Source: an uncultured Flavobacteriales bacterium
Lineage (GTDB): Bacteria > Bacteroidota > Bacteroidia > Flavobacteriales_D > Crocinitomicaceae
Reading direction: 5' to 3'
Assembly (NCBI GenBank): GCA_903879765.1
Contig: CAIRMS010000107.1
Span: forward strand, 1 to 7,837
DNA: 7,837 bases
Positions within the stretch are counted from its first letter, which is position 1, and every line of letters begins with the position of its first letter. Of this stretch, positions 1 to 6,484 are shown piece by piece. A program made the position numbers and the translations under genes. The notes beneath the pieces are model-generated. The model had not been told where the DNA came from. It ran no database searches and saw nothing but the letters and a program-made list of their open reading frames with translations.

Positions 1-947
1 ACCGTTTCGATGTAACGTTCTTTCACTTTTTGCAAGCCTCCTTCAATGAAACATAAATCACCTGTCCAAGCTTGAATAAACTCCGCAATGGGAAATCCGA
101 AGCGACGTCCAATTTTAGAAAATTGAACATACATTGAATCCTCTTTATTCTTTTTCAGTTCTTCTATATCCAAATGAACATCAATCATGCGCTGTGTCCC
201 AAGTGAGGACTCATAACTTAAAGCATTTACCTTTTCTTTGAAGTAAAGCGGTTTTGTTTTCTTTAAGTAGCTTTTCAATTTAAAACTAGATGAATCACTA
301 TCATGTGCGAACATAGCGGTTTCAATACCTAGAGACTTTAATTTGGGCCAATTAGAGTAAATAACCAGGTGTTCATTTTTAAATTGTTTTTGTTTTAAGA
401 AGCGTTTCCAATCTTTGTGAACCCCTTTATTTCTTGCGGAAATCACGTGCTCAAGTACGGTTTTGAAATCGTTTCCTTTGTAAAAAAGCAAATATCCATC
501 ACCATAATGCAAGTAGGACTTATCCTCTAAATTGTAAAAGTACTTGTGATCATTAAAGGTTGAATCCGAAATATCTACAAATTTGCGTATTCGTTCAATG
601 CCACTCATGATTTTTGAGCTATCGCTTAGTTTAGCCATTGCCCCCCAATTTCCATCCTCATTCCCAAAAAGATACACATTTTGCTGTAGGTCAATACCAT
701 ACATTTTTCCTTGACCAAGGAGAAACTCATAGGTTGTGAAATCGCGTGCAGATATTTTATTATACTGCAGCATTCCATTCGTCTCCTTAGCTAATTCTAG
801 GATATTGGCCGTAGCAATAAAGTCAGCCGTTGGAAGTCGATCAATTAATCTTGGAGGAATAGGTTTTTGAAAAAGGAAATTCTTCAAGAATAACACTAAT
901 CCAAGTGCACCAGCGAGTAATAACAGGGTACTTATTTTACGAAACAC
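1..947 (-). CDS. Membrane-anchored protein of unknown function, DUF4836-like, 3' end outside window
   Basis: An open frame runs from a GTG at 947-945 to the left edge, giving 315 complete codons without a stop. An in-frame TAA lies just upstream, leaving GTG as the only plausible start; the first internal ATG, near residue 59, would remove the hydrophobic N-terminus. Residues 1-24 (MFRKISTLLLLAGALGLVLF onward) form one membrane segment or uncleaved signal anchor, so the rest is probably periplasmic. Around residues 39-95 the pattern 'LPTADF...YGIDLQQNVYLFG' matches the order of motifs in the preceding gene ('IPKDAV...AGIDFDQRLNLFYG'). A second match, near residue 289 ('EFIQAWTGD...LQKVKERYIE'), fits residues 397-428 of that gene. 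It starts 5 bases after the upstream stop, so it is probably co-transcribed and perhaps translationally coupled. Function unknown; coding status is solid and family assignment tentative. Confidence 0.85.
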   Translation of the reverse strand, partial: MFRKISTLLLLAGALGLVLFLKNFLFQKPIPPRLIDRLPTADFIATANILELAKETNGMLQYNKISARDFTTYEFLLGQGKMYGIDLQQNVYLFGNEDGNWGAMAKLSDSSKIMSGIERIRKFVDISDSTFNDHKYFYNLEDKSYLHYGDGYLLFYKGNDFKTVLEHVISARNKGVHKDWKRFLKQKQFKNEHLVIYSNWPKLKSLGIETAMFAHDSDSSSFKLKSYLKKTKPLYFKEKVNALSYESSLGTQRMIDVHLDIEELKKNKEDSMYVQFSKIGRRFGFPIAEFIQAWTGDLCFIEGGLQKVKERYIET

Positions 948-952
948 GCCAA

Positions 953-2818
953 TTAATTAAAAGTTGTCACGACATAAATTGAATTGATTAAATCCAACAA
1001 GTGTTTACCTGTCGTCTCCTCTCCTTCAAATGAATATTGCAAATTAAATTTGGTTTGTTCGCTCGTAGTACTGCTTGAATTTAATTCGAACTGACCAGAT
1101 TTTCCTTTTAAAGATTGAAGAATTTCCTCTTGGCGTGGATTGAGAACTCCAACCGGGAATCGATTTAAGGTTTCTTCAATGTCGATGTGACCAAACATAA
1201 AACCACTTTTCTTTGCCGCCTTACATTCTTTTCGTGATAATGCCTCTGAGCCATATCCATCAGCATGATTCACAGCTAAGTCCTCGTCATTGGTTAAAAT
1301 AAATAATCCATTACGATTAATGAAGTACATTGGAGCGGCATCTAAAATGGCATTTTCAAATATCCAGTAATCTCCACAATTTTGAAATTTTGAAGTCAAT
1401 CGACTCAAATGCTTCATTACTTTTTCTGGAATATCAGTTCGATCTATTGAGAATCCCATAGTAAAAATGGGCATGTCCTCTTCAGCCTCTGCTTCACGCT
1501 CACCATATTCGAAAGTCTCCTCATCGTAGAAAAATTCAATTTTCTTTGTCTTAATTTTCTTGATTCCATTGAAGGTGCCGAACATACTTCCTTTGTATGT
1601 GCCAAATAATGCATCCTTGTTCACAAACTCATTTAACAACTCAATTGTTAGGACGTTCATGGAAATCTGTGCATTTTTTTCATCGTTCAATACAGGCATT
1701 ATAACCTTGTAGGCTTGCTCGTATGCTTGACGAAGATTCACATTATAGGTGAAATATCCTGTGCTCGATTGCGGAATGTATTTTAATACATGCTTATCGA
1801 ATTTAGAATCGTTCATTTCCTTGTAGATTGAACCTAGTTCTTTTCCGTAATTCGCCACTACTTGGAATTCTACTTTGTTTTCTTTCAAGATTAAATCACC
1901 TAGAATGACATTCCCTGTGTACAATTCCTGTATGTCCCTATACAAAGAAGGAAGCACTGTTTGAAAGTACCAAAGTCCTTGCGATTTCTCGAAATTCCTT
2001 GAATTATCCAAATAAAACGTTCCGATTGCTTCATGTGATATTTGACCAGCAAAACGGGCATCTTGAGAAGATAAATTGATTTGGTCAATAAACAATTCTT
2101 TCATCAAACGGTCCAATTCACGTGCTTGTAAAACAGCTTGAACACTATCGCGTAGTTCATAATAATTTTTAATGTTAGGATTCTCTGTTGCATCTGGATA
2201 AGAAGATTCCTCAACTGTTTGATCGTTTGTATATTCTTGTTCATTTAAAATTTCTTCTTCTTCCTCAACCTCTTCATCTTCAAACAACTCATAAGGCATT
2301 TCATTGCCACGTGCATACCATAAAGAATCCGTCATTTGATCAATGTACTCCATAGTAGGCTCAATGCGTATCAAAATGGCTGTGTTTCCTTTTATGATCA
2401 AATTATTGAAAAAGGTTCCATAAAAATCAACACCTGGATAATTCATGTCTAATTTGTGAAAATCATCAAAAACATCAAAAAGTTGCTCGCGGCTTTTCAC
2501 ACCAAATGTAAATCCGGAAATTTCATTTTGATAGGTTTTTCCATAGAATAAATTCAATCGTTGATCGAAATCTATCCCTGCATCTTTTAACGTTTTTCCT
2601 GATGTTGAACCATCAAATAACTCTTGATGTACTTCCTCCATAAATTCATATTGCACCAAATCATCCATGGATATTTTTTGCAATAGGTTGATGTTGTTAA
2701 TACTAAAAACCGTTACAGCATCCTTTGGAATTAAGTTTTCTGATTTTTGTCCAAACAAGAAACTGTTTGACAATAATACAATGGAGTAAAAAAGTGCTTT
2801 TTTCACAGGCGTTTTCAA
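953..2818 (-). CDS. Exported protein of unknown function, DUF4836-like, 621 residues
   Basis: Residues 1-23 are a signal peptide (basic MKTPVKK, hydrophobic core, then LFG|Q, a cleavage context common in Bacteroidota), so the mature protein is exported. The start is TTG at 2818-2816: an in-frame TAA lies a few codons upstream and the next Met (residue 51) would lose the signal peptide. 'LIPKDAVTVFSINNINLL' (29-46) and 'AGIDFDQRLNLF' (80-91) resemble the opening of the DUF4836 family, exported Bacteroidota proteins of unknown role; this match is from memory and moderate. Two acidic stretches interrupt the fold, at about 177-196 (run of Glu including EEVEEEEE) and 434-449. No catalytic motif, metal site or C-terminal sorting domain is evident. 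It lies 33 bases after the lipoprotein gene and 5 bases before a gene that looks like its paralogue. A structural or binding role in the envelope is only inference. Confidence 0.9.
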   Translation of the reverse strand: MKTPVKKALFYSIVLLSNSFLFGQKSENLIPKDAVTVFSINNINLLQKISMDDLVQYEFMEEVHQELFDGSTSGKTLKDAGIDFDQRLNLFYGKTYQNEISGFTFGVKSREQLFDVFDDFHKLDMNYPGVDFYGTFFNNLIIKGNTAILIRIEPTMEYIDQMTDSLWYARGNEMPYELFEDEEVEEEEEILNEQEYTNDQTVEESSYPDATENPNIKNYYELRDSVQAVLQARELDRLMKELFIDQINLSSQDARFAGQISHEAIGTFYLDNSRNFEKSQGLWYFQTVLPSLYRDIQELYTGNVILGDLILKENKVEFQVVANYGKELGSIYKEMNDSKFDKHVLKYIPQSSTGYFTYNVNLRQAYEQAYKVIMPVLNDEKNAQISMNVLTIELLNEFVNKDALFGTYKGSMFGTFNGIKKIKTKKIEFFYDEETFEYGEREAEAEEDMPIFTMGFSIDRTDIPEKVMKHLSRLTSKFQNCGDYWIFENAILDAAPMYFINRNGLFILTNDEDLAVNHADGYGSEALSRKECKAAKKSGFMFGHIDIEETLNRFPVGVLNPRQEEILQSLKGKSGQFELNSSSTTSEQTKFNLQYSFEGEETTGKHLLDLINSIYVVTTFN

Positions 2819-2851
2819 ATGGATTATATGGCGAAATTAATCATAATCTCT

Positions 2852-3526
2852 TTAGTTCTTGGAAGATATTAAATAGATTGTGTTTTCAAGCAGGTCTTGG
2901 TTTTCTTTAATGCTAAACGCACTTGCTTTCATCATCACAGCTTGCTTGTTTTTACTAAGCGTTCCAAGGGTATTTTCAAAACGATCAATCGGACGATCAA
3001 AGCGTGTAATTGTGGTATATGTTCCTTCTTTCAATAAGTCAAGTTCATTCGATTTAAATGCTTTCACCTTTGCTCGAGCAAACGCAGGTATGGAACGTTT
3101 CAGTTTATTCCCGTCCCATGTGATCCAAATTTCATCTGCTTCAGATCCAAGTTTTTCCTTTGAAACTGCTTCAATCGCATTTGCTAATCCTGATTGTAAA
3201 GCCATAATACTCGTAAAGTCGCAAGAAAACTTTAAAATGAAATCAGTGTAGTTTTCTTCAATCAACACATTTGAGATACCCGACTGTGCATCTAGAATTC
3301 GTGCAAACTCTCCAACTTTAGCGCTAATATCTTGAATGCTTGGAACTTTTTTACCATCTAAACTATCCAAAGCTAGAACGGAATTTACTTTTAACTTACT
3401 TGCAGAGAGATTTACTTTGTATCGTAGCGTTCCAGAACCATCGTTGTGCATGGTTAAGTCATCGGAGATTTCAATACAAGAAACCAAGGATAAAAACAAA
3501 ATAAAAAGAATCGTAATTTTTTTCAC
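2852..3526 (-). CDS. Predicted lipoprotein of unknown function
   Basis: The 224-residue product has a lipoprotein signal: MKK, a hydrophobic stretch (4-13) and the lipobox L14-V15-S16 followed by C17, the residue to be lipidated after signal peptidase II cleavage. Residues after C17 (IEISDD) are acidic, a feature that in Bacteroidota can favour outer-membrane or surface export, though this is not proof. The start codon is GTG (3526-3524); an in-frame TGA lies shortly upstream, and the next Met (residue 26) would delete the lipobox. The mature part begins with 'LTMHNDGSGTLRYKVNLS' (24-41), a beta-strand-like opening reminiscent of lipoproteins with an LppM-like domain; that resemblance is weak and not claimed as homology. 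No enzyme motif is visible. It sits 30 bases after the SRAP gene and 33 bases before the DUF4836-like gene, so the four genes probably form one transcript. Confidence 0.88.
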   Translation of the reverse strand: MKKITILFILFLSLVSCIEISDDLTMHNDGSGTLRYKVNLSASKLKVNSVLALDSLDGKKVPSIQDISAKVGEFARILDAQSGISNVLIEENYTDFILKFSCDFTSIMALQSGLANAIEAVSKEKLGSEADEIWITWDGNKLKRSIPAFARAKVKAFKSNELDLLKEGTYTTITRFDRPIDRFENTLGTLSKNKQAVMMKASAFSIKENQDLLENTIYLISSKN

Positions 3527-3556
3527 GTGCGATAGAAATCAAATGTAATGCCAAAA

Positions 3557-4267
3557 TTAGTCAAATAGATTTGTTTGACGTTGACTATCATCTATAAATT
3601 CTTTATGTATTTCTGCGCTATTTGCTTGAGGTGAAAGTATTAAGCGTTTACTGATGGTGTGTGCCATTAGTTTCTCTGAAGAAATGCGCTTAGATAGGTC
3701 CCATTGAAAGTTTCCACTCAACCATTCACTTTCTAATTCTGGCGCTAAAATCAAGGGCATCCGTTTTTTTACGTTGTGAATTTCCGACATCAATTCATTG
3801 GCTTCGCAGGTAACGATCGTAAACGTATGTTCAAACGCATGTGTTTGCGGGTTCATCCAAGTGTCGTACATTCCTGCAAGCGAAAAGAGTTCTTGTTCTT
3901 TGCAACGAATAAAGTATGGAATTCTATTCTTTCCTTGATGTTGCCAGTCAAAAAAACCAGTTGAAGGAACTAAGCAATGTTGTCTGTTCCATAAATGCTT
4001 AAAGGAACTTCGTTCTTCCAGGGTTTCGATTCGGGCATTGAGTGTTTTGTTGCTAACATCCAATCGATTTTGACCTTTAAACCAGAAAGGTACGAGTCCC
4101 CAATTCATTAATTGGATGTGTGCGTCAGCTGTAACAATTCTCCAATTGGGATGATCAAAACCAGATGCGTAAAAGGTAGGATTATCTGGAATCAACTCCG
4201 GAACGACCTTTTGGTAGCGTTTCGCTAAGTCGATATTGACAGATGTGGAAGAATTCGCGTAGCACAT
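3557..4267 (-). CDS. SRAP-family abasic-site DNA-protein crosslink protein (YedK/HMCES type)
   Basis: SRAP proteins recognise abasic sites in single-stranded DNA and form a thiazolidine crosslink through the N-terminal Cys2, shielding the lesion during replication. This 236-residue protein has the family layout and normal length: MCYAN at the start (Cys2 exposed once Met1 is removed, which also fixes the ATG start), W56-G-L-V-P60, N77-A-R79 (family Asn), H97-C-L-V-P with G104-F-F-D-W108, and I163-H-N-V-K-K-R-M-P171 containing the family His (H164). The position that is Glu in E. coli YedK (E105) is Asp107 here; this conservative change might alter crosslink formation or reversal. The product is expected in the cytoplasm. 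The gene starts 48 bases after the groEL terminator, so it probably has its own promoter, and it heads a run of three genes for exported proteins with no evident link to DNA repair. No LexA-type site was recognised upstream. Confidence 0.95.
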   Translation of the reverse strand: MCYANSSTSVNIDLAKRYQKVVPELIPDNPTFYASGFDHPNWRIVTADAHIQLMNWGLVPFWFKGQNRLDVSNKTLNARIETLEERSSFKHLWNRQHCLVPSTGFFDWQHQGKNRIPYFIRCKEQELFSLAGMYDTWMNPQTHAFEHTFTIVTCEANELMSEIHNVKKRMPLILAPELESEWLSGNFQWDLSKRISSEKLMAHTISKRLILSPQANSAEIHKEFIDDSQRQTNLFD

Positions 4268-4283
4268 GTGTATGATTGAGAGT

Positions 4284-4291
4284 TAAAGTTA
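4284..4291 (-). promoter_or_regulatory. Candidate -7 element for the SRAP operon
   Basis: On the minus strand this reads TAACTTTA, one mismatch from the Bacteroidota -7 consensus TAnnTTTG. It lies in the 48-base gap between the groEL terminator T-run and the SRAP start, where a promoter is expected. No TTG at the usual 19-21 base distance is present (the nearest TTTG is 23 bases upstream), so the call is weak and AT-rich DNA gives such matches by chance. Confidence 0.25.
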
Positions 4292-4315
4292 AGAAACAAG
4301 CTGAAATGTTGAAAC

Positions 4316-4340
4316 AAAAAAAGCCACTCTTGCGAGTGGC
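4316..4340 (-). terminator. Intrinsic terminator of the groES-groEL operon
   Basis: Read on the minus strand, GCCACTC and GAGTGGC form a perfect 7-bp stem closed by a GCAA loop (GNRA tetraloop class) and followed directly by seven T residues (the A-run at 4316-4322). It lies 77 bases after the groEL stop codon and before the SRAP gene, separating the two transcription units. On the plus strand no T-run follows, so it works in one direction only. Confidence 0.9.
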
Positions 4341-4392
4341 CATATAGAGTCGTCTCCAGCTATCCGAATGAATCGGGAAGTAGGAAACGGGA

Positions 4393-4410
4393 AAGAGCCC
4401 GAAGGCTCTT
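4393..4410 (-). other. UUCG-tetraloop hairpin just after groEL
   Basis: On the minus strand AAGAGCC-TTCG-GGCTCTT forms a perfect 7-bp stem with a C(UUCG)G loop, an exceptionally stable RNA tetraloop, starting 7 bases after the groEL stop. The following bases are TCCCG rather than a T-run, so it is probably not a full terminator. A role as a 3'-end stabiliser or pause site for groEL mRNA upstream of the real terminator is inference. Confidence 0.7.
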
Positions 4411-4417
4411 ATAAATC

Positions 4418-6055
4418 CTACATCATTCCCGGCATTCCACCACCCATTCCTGCCATGGCAGCTCCTGCGTTTGCTTCTTCCGGTTGATCAGCGATCACAC
4501 ATTCTGTCGTCAATAACATTGCTGCAATAGACGCTGCGTTTTCAACCGCGATGCGTGTTACTTTCGTTGGATCGATGACACCAGCTTTGTACAATGGTTC
4601 GAATTTCTCCGTACGTGCATTGTATCCAAAGTCATCTTTTCCTTCGCGTACTTTTTGAACGATAATTGCTCCTTCTCCACCTGCATTGGCGATTATTTGA
4701 CGCAATGGCTCTTCCGCCGCACGTTTCACAATCGCAATACCTGTTGTTTCGTCTTCGTTTGCGCCTTTTAATTTATCTAATGATTCAATCGCACGAATCA
4801 ATGCTACGCCTCCACCTGGAACAATTCCTTCCTCCACGGCTGCACGTGTTGCTGCTAACGCATCATCTACACGGTCTTTTTTCTCTTTCATCTCCACTTC
4901 TGTTGGTGCACCTACATAAAGTACAGCTACACCACCAGCCAATTTCGCTAAACGCTCTTGTAATTTCTCGCGATCGTAGTCTGAAGTGGTCGATTCGATT
5001 TGTGAACGGATTTGTCCAACGCGCGCTTTGATGTCCGCTTTTGTCCCTTTTCCGTTGATGATGGTTGTATTGTCTTTGTCGATTTCAATTTTCGCCGCAG
5101 AACCTAGCATGTCCATTGTTACATTTTCTAAGGTCATTCCGCGTTCTTCAGAAATCACTTGTCCACCTGTAAGAATCGCGATATCTTCCAACATTGCTTT
5201 TCGACGGTCACCAAATCCTGGCGCTTTTACTGCTGCTACTTTCAATGAACCACGTAAGCGATTGACAACAAGTGTTCCCAATGCTTCACCGTCTACATCT
5301 TCCGCGATGATTAATAATCCTTTTCCTGCTTGAACAACTGGCTCCAAAATTGGAAGCAACTCTTTCATGCTTGAAATTTTCTTCTCGCTAATGAGGATCA
5401 ATGGATTTTCCATTTCTGTCACCATTTTCTCCGCGTTCGTAACGAAGTATGGAGACAAGTATCCACGGTCGAATTGCATTCCTTCTACCGTTTTTACTTC
5501 TGTTTCTGTTCCTTTTGCTTCTTCTACCGTGATAACCCCATCGTTACCTACCACTTTCATGGCTTGAGCAATCAATTTACCAATTGTTTCGTCATTGTTT
5601 GCTGAAATCGTAGCAATTTGTTGGATTTTGCTATTATCTGAACCCACTTCTTTGGAAATTTTCTTCAAGTTTTTCACAACTTCCGCTACTGCTTTATCAA
5701 TTCCGCGTTTTAAGTCCATTGGATTCGCTCCAGCAGCAACATTTTTCAATCCAGCACTTACAATTGCTTGCGCCAATACGGTTGCGGTAGTTGTTCCGTC
5801 TCCAGCGATATCTGCTGTTTTAGAAGCTACTTCTTTCACCATTTGAGCTCCCATATTTTCAATAGGGTCTTTCAATTCGATTTCTTTCGCAACGGTTACA
5901 CCATCTTTAGTGATTTGTGGCGCTCCGAATTTTTTACCAATAACGACATTGCGTCCTTTTGGTCCTAATGTTACTTTCACTGCATCAGCCAAAGCATCAA
6001 CACCTCTTTTTAATTTCTCACGTGCTTCTACGTCGAAATAAATATCTTTTGCCAT
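4418..6055 (-). CDS. groEL: Chaperonin GroEL (Hsp60), 60-kDa subunit
   Basis: GroEL forms a double heptameric ring in the cytoplasm that encloses unfolded proteins under the GroES lid and drives folding with ATP. The 545 residues are full length and clear: equatorial ATP-site motifs G31-PKGRN36 and D51-G-V-T, A84-GDGTTTATVLA95 with D86 (equivalent to E. coli D87), the apical-domain region around EGMQFDRGYLSPYF (191-204), KAPGFGDRRK (277-286), and D398 in RVDDALAATRAAVEEG, the ATP-hydrolysis Asp, followed by PGGG (403-406). The C-terminus ends in the flexible Gly/Met tail (AGMGGGMPGMM). The ATG start is certain from the MAKDI opening; no Shine-Dalgarno is present, only an A-rich leader. It lies 22 bases after groES, forming the standard operon, and ends with TAG before two hairpins. 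Nothing in it looks damaged or unusual. Confidence 0.99.
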   Translation of the reverse strand: MAKDIYFDVEAREKLKRGVDALADAVKVTLGPKGRNVVIGKKFGAPQITKDGVTVAKEIELKDPIENMGAQMVKEVASKTADIAGDGTTTATVLAQAIVSAGLKNVAAGANPMDLKRGIDKAVAEVVKNLKKISKEVGSDNSKIQQIATISANNDETIGKLIAQAMKVVGNDGVITVEEAKGTETEVKTVEGMQFDRGYLSPYFVTNAEKMVTEMENPLILISEKKISSMKELLPILEPVVQAGKGLLIIAEDVDGEALGTLVVNRLRGSLKVAAVKAPGFGDRRKAMLEDIAILTGGQVISEERGMTLENVTMDMLGSAAKIEIDKDNTTIINGKGTKADIKARVGQIRSQIESTTSDYDREKLQERLAKLAGGVAVLYVGAPTEVEMKEKKDRVDDALAATRAAVEEGIVPGGGVALIRAIESLDKLKGANEDETTGIAIVKRAAEEPLRQIIANAGGEGAIIVQKVREGKDDFGYNARTEKFEPLYKAGVIDPTKVTRIAVENAASIAAMLLTTECVIADQPEEANAGAAMAGMGGGMPGMM

Positions 6056-6077
6056 TTTTTTACGTTTGAATGTTTAA

Positions 6078-6353
6078 TTAAAAAATTCCATAAATATCAG
6101 ATTCTCTCATAATCAGATAGTTCGTTCCATCGATTTTGATTTCCGTACCAGCGTATTGTCCGTATAACACAGAATCTCCAACGTTTACTGACATTGGCTC
6201 ATCTTTTTTACCGGTACCAGCTGCTACAACAATTCCGCGCAATGGTTTTTCTTTTGCTGTGTCTGGAATAATGATTCCACTTGCTGTTTTTTGTTCTGCT
6301 GGCGCAGGTTCTACCAGAACTCTGTCTGCCAAAGGTTTAAAATTTACTGACAT
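6078..6353 (-). CDS. groES: Co-chaperonin GroES (Hsp10)
   Basis: GroES is the heptameric lid that caps the GroEL ring and releases folding substrates in step with ATP hydrolysis. The 91-residue length is slightly short but normal. Visible features are the opening F5-KPLADRVLVEP (core beta-barrel), the mobile loop at about 17-33 containing the GroEL-binding hydrophobic triplet I27-I28-I29 in SGIIIPDTAKEKP, the GTG region (46-48) leading into the roof hairpin, and the closing V58-G-D...YAGTEIKIDG...YLIMRESDI segment. The ATG start matches the family; the leader is A-rich without a Shine-Dalgarno. It is first in the operon, 131 bases from the secG stop and insulated from it by a terminator, so it should be transcribed from its own promoter, presumably heat-inducible. 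No CIRCE (HrcA) inverted repeat was found upstream. Confidence 0.98.
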   Translation of the reverse strand: MSVNFKPLADRVLVEPAPAEQKTASGIIIPDTAKEKPLRGIVVAAGTGKKDEPMSVNVGDSVLYGQYAGTEIKIDGTNYLIMRESDIYGIF

Positions 6354-6382
6354 TGTTTATTTATTTTGGATGTTGAATTCAC

Positions 6383-6390
6383 CAATATTA
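6383..6390 (-). promoter_or_regulatory. Candidate promoter -7/-10 element of groES-groEL
   Basis: The minus strand reads TAATATTG, one mismatch from the Bacteroidota -7 consensus TAnnTTTG; the overlapping CATAAT (6392-6387) is one mismatch from a sigma-70 -10 box. It sits about 30 bases before the groES ATG and downstream of the secG terminator, where a promoter must lie. The -33 region is poor: ATG rather than TTG, at a 20-base spacing. Confidence 0.4.
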
Positions 6391-6392
6391 TG

Positions 6393-6409
6393 CCACTACT
6401 TGAAAGTGG
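6393..6409 (-). promoter_or_regulatory. Inverted repeat upstream of groES, possible operator
   Basis: CCACT and AGTGG form perfect 5-bp arms around a 7-base spacer, immediately upstream of the candidate -7/-10 element. The position between promoter elements is typical of a repressor site. The arms are short and the sequence is unlike CIRCE (TTAGCACTC-N9-GAGTGCTAA), so an operator role is a guess. Confidence 0.3.
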
Positions 6410-6429
6410 ACATTTTTTCGCTTTTGGAC

Positions 6430-6465
6430 AAAAAAAATGTCAGCATGCGTGACATACTGACATTT
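6430..6465 (-). terminator. Intrinsic terminator after secG
   Basis: On the minus strand AAATGTCAGTATG pairs with CATGCTGACATTT, giving a 13-bp stem with one T-G wobble and a five-base TCACG loop; eight T residues follow, three of them inside the stem. It begins 19 bases after the secG stop codon and should end the upstream operon before groES. Confidence 0.9.
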
Positions 6466-6484
6466 CTACGATCGAAACCGAATA

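Noticed and set aside
2725..3548. Plus-strand open frames of 61-123 codons opposite the lipoprotein gene and the start of the 621-residue gene
   Set aside because: They lie antisense to genes with clear signal sequences and show no family features of their own; treated as shadows.
3540..3559. Two perfect TAnnTTTG matches on the minus strand (TACATTTG at 3540-3547, TAATTTTG at 3552-3559) ahead of the lipoprotein gene
   Set aside because: Neither has a TTG at the expected 19-21 base distance, and the motif is frequent by chance in AT-rich DNA. An internal promoter remains possible but unsupported.
4364..4376. CCGA/TCGG short palindrome between the two groEL hairpins
   Set aside because: Only 4 bp pair around a 5-base loop; too weak to call a structure.
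4666..5968. Several plus-strand open frames of 66-121 codons inside groEL
   Set aside because: They are antisense to a highly conserved gene, have compositions expected from the reverse reading of GroEL codons, overlap each other, and show no recognisable motif.
6354..6484. CIRCE/HrcA element upstream of groES
   Set aside because: Looked for TTAGCACTC-N9-GAGTGCTAA and relaxed forms on both strands; nothing close is present.
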